Shown here: piece by piece, positions 62,494 to 64,000 of the stretch
How positions within the stretch are numbered: the first letter of the stretch is position 1
How the letters are laid out: each line of letters opens with the position of its first letter
NCBI RefSeq assembly: GCF_000316625.1
Contig: NC_019676.1
Coordinates: 6,218,501-6,282,500 of the forward strand
Length of the DNA stretch: 64,000 bases
Direction: 5' to 3'
Origin: Nostoc sp. PCC 7107
Lineage (GTDB): Bacteria > Cyanobacteriota > Cyanobacteriia > Cyanobacteriales > Nostocaceae
Position numbers and translations under genes: made by a program
Notes under the pieces: generated by a model
The model's input: only the letters and a program-made list of their open reading frames with translations
The model's database searches: none
Told to the model about the DNA's origin: nothing

Positions 62494-63675
62494 TTACTCG
62501 TATACTTTAGTAATAAAAAACACACTTAACAAACTGACAACAGCACTGACAATAAAAGTAGAGGCGTACCCTGCGCGTTGAGCGAGAATTCCAGCCAAAA
62601 TTGTAGCGGCAATTCCACCTAAAAATATTACTGATACTTGAATTGTATAATCAGTTGCGGCAGTAGTGCGATCGCTCTTGTCCATCATGGCACTGAGAAT
62701 TGCAGTATATGCCATACTTTGGGTAGCATTAACTACAATACATACTGTATACAGCACAGAGAAACTAGCAATACCCATCGCTGGCAAAATATACAACAGC
62801 GTTGCAACGGCGGCGACAATTCCAAACACAATTAGAGACTGCTTACGTCCCCACCGCATAACCATCACTCCCGCAATTAAGGCTGACACAATACGGACAC
62901 TATAGCTAACTACACCTAATATCCAGCCAATATCTGTTAAAGACAAACCTCTATCTACCAGCAACGGACGAATCAATACACTAGTCACACTCTCACCAGT
63001 CATATACAACAGCAAAACCAACAGCCAAGGTATGATTTTGGGGCGAGAGAGGAAGCTAACAAAGGGTTGGAAATAGGACTGAAAAAAGTTTAAGTTTTTT
63101 GATTTTGAGGTGACTTGTTCTTGATAAAGCAATATTGGTATGAGGTTTAGCAGCAAGAAGATTGACATCGCAACTAAACTATAACGCCATCCCACTTTCT
63201 CTAATAAAATCAGCATTATACCGCCGCCAATCACTGCTCCTAAAACGTTTCCTCCCGATTGAATAGCGTTTCCTAATCCACGTTCTTGGGGTTCTAATAA
63301 ATTCACTGCTAAGGCATCAGTTCCAATATCTTGACTAGCCGAAAATAAACAGGACAAAAACACACAAATTAGCAATAAAGTTAGGTTTTCTTGATACTCA
63401 AGAAAAGCACTGATTAAAAGAGTTGATATTAACAACAATTGGAAACAAATAATCCAACCGCGATAATGTCCTAATTTTCCTAAATGGTAGCGGTCAATAA
63501 AAGGCGACCACAGAAACTTTAACCCTGATGGAATAACTAATAAACCTAAAAATCCAATAGTATCCAGCGACATATTTTGTTGTCGCAAAAAAACAGGTAA
63601 TGCCTGGAAAAAGAAAGTGGTGGGGATGAATTGAGAAACATAAAGGGTAGCAAGCAAAACGAGCTTGGAGATCAT
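62494..63675 (-). CDS. MFS transporter, AmpG/siderophore-permease (RhtX/FptX-like)
   Basis: 393 residues from ATG 63675 (MISKLVLLATLYVSQFIPTTFFFQALPVFLR); the frame runs to 63744 inside the receptor gene. Twelve helices. PSGLKFLWSPFIDRY and SASQDIGTDALAVNLLEPQERGLGNAIQSGGNVLGAVIGGG are typical of the AmpG-like group that includes inner-membrane siderophore importers. It begins 7 bp after the TonB-dependent receptor stop, so the two are co-transcribed. That supports passage of an Fe-siderophore across the inner membrane. Confidence 0.85.
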   Translation of the reverse strand: MISKLVLLATLYVSQFIPTTFFFQALPVFLRQQNMSLDTIGFLGLLVIPSGLKFLWSPFIDRYHLGKLGHYRGWIICFQLLLISTLLISAFLEYQENLTLLLICVFLSCLFSASQDIGTDALAVNLLEPQERGLGNAIQSGGNVLGAVIGGGIMLILLEKVGWRYSLVAMSIFLLLNLIPILLYQEQVTSKSKNLNFFQSYFQPFVSFLSRPKIIPWLLVLLLYMTGESVTSVLIRPLLVDRGLSLTDIGWILGVVSYSVRIVSALIAGVMVMRWGRKQSLIVFGIVAAVATLLYILPAMGIASFSVLYTVCIVVNATQSMAYTAILSAMMDKSDRTTAATDYTIQVSVIFLGGIAATILAGILAQRAGYASTFIVSAVVSLLSVFFITKVYE

Positions 63676-63682
63676 GGTGTTG

Positions 63683-64000
63683 TTATAAGTTGGCACGAAC
63701 TTGCAATCCGTAAGTGAGTAGTTCACCAAATCCCGCAGTGACATTCGGTGGTGGGAATAAAAAACCGGAGGTTATGTAGCGTGTGTCAAACAAGTTATTG
63801 GCAAACAAATAAATACCGTAGTTGCTTTTTTCGTAACCAATTCGAGCATTGATTAAGGCAAATGGATCTTGCTTAACTTGGTTGGCATCATCAAAATAGG
63901 TTGTGCCGTAACCACGTAATTCTAGACGGGCAAAAATACCACCTGGACTGCGATATTGTGCTGCTAGGTTGTAAGTAATTTCTGGTGCGTAGGGAACGCG
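63683..64000 (-). CDS. TonB-dependent outer membrane receptor (partial, C-terminus only)
   Basis: The last 105 codons of a beta-barrel receptor; the N-terminal plug and most of the barrel lie beyond the window. Visible strands include ITYNLAAQYRSPGGIFARLELRGYG, the FALINARIGYEKSNYGIYLFANNLFDTRY motif (the typical NLFDxxY turn) and a final strand TYGLQVRANL. It takes up ferric siderophores or similar ligands with TonB-ExbBD energy. It is upstream of the MFS gene in the same operon. Confidence 0.9.
   Translation of the reverse strand, partial: RVPYAPEITYNLAAQYRSPGGIFARLELRGYGTTYFDDANQVKQDPFALINARIGYEKSNYGIYLFANNLFDTRYITSGFLFPPPNVTAGFGELLTYGLQVRANL

Noticed and set aside
1-64000. CRISPR array
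   Set aside because: No series of identical 25-40-bp repeats with regular unique spacers was seen. The heptamer repeats are STRRs.

Overview
The window looks like a chromosomal stretch from a filamentous, probably heterocyst-forming cyanobacterium of the Nostoc/Anabaena type. The evidence is: very frequent HIP1 octamers (GCGATCGC), heptameric short tandem repeats between genes, a DevBCA-type exporter, a NucA/NuiA pair, Tab2, DUF4330, cyanobacterial FtsE, and multidomain kinases. The species cannot be named from the sequence.

Layout: 1-2168 is the N-terminal part of a giant Ser/Thr kinase-ATPase. 2.5-4.5 kb holds a MAPEG protein and a convergent NuiA inhibitor/NucA secreted nuclease pair. 4.8-11.2 kb holds a hybrid histidine kinase and a GH31 alpha-glucosidase, followed by 1.1 kb of eroded intergenic DNA. 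12.3-21.1 kb carries Tab2, DUF2470, a protein phosphatase, an M48 protease, DUF4330, a degenerate alpha/beta hydrolase, FtsE and a WecG-type glycosyltransferase. 21.8-24.8 kb is a signalling cassette: NarL-type regulator, RsbU-like phosphatase and RsbW-like kinase. 25.1-31.6 kb holds a GT39-like protein, then tetR and devB-devC-(uma2)-devA with two TetR-type operator candidates. 31.8-38.4 kb has a TPR protein, a slipin with an internally duplicated N-terminus, a decayed IS630 copy and a Tat-exported RidA protein.

38.7-41.05 kb is the most unusual region. A retron reverse transcriptase (39317-40354) is preceded by a 275-nt msr-msd candidate bounded by perfect 11-bp inverted repeats. A second, diverged 282-nt copy with its own inverted repeats lies downstream of the RT. 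Each copy is preceded, on the minus strand, by tRNA-like elements and a structured tail that covaries between copies. A repeated unit (tail, tRNA-like element, ncRNA) therefore flanks the RT, and no obvious effector is present.

41.4-46.1 kb is an ABC-2 exporter operon with tandem paralogous permeases, followed by a MITE with a 10-bp target duplication. 46.6-50.1 kb has MscS, LeuB and prepilin peptidase. 50.3-52.6 kb is an EACC1-caspase-FGE conflict module that has been broken by deletion, frameshift and two stops. 52.9-55.0 kb has DUF433 and AccD. 55.1-62.4 kb has an MFS protein and a sugar ABC importer whose binding-protein and permease genes are separated by an inverted, unusual AAA+ ATPase gene. 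62.5-64 kb has an MFS protein and the C-terminus of a TonB-dependent receptor, probably a siderophore uptake operon.

There is no rRNA or CRISPR array. Family calls come from reading motifs by eye; no database was searched.
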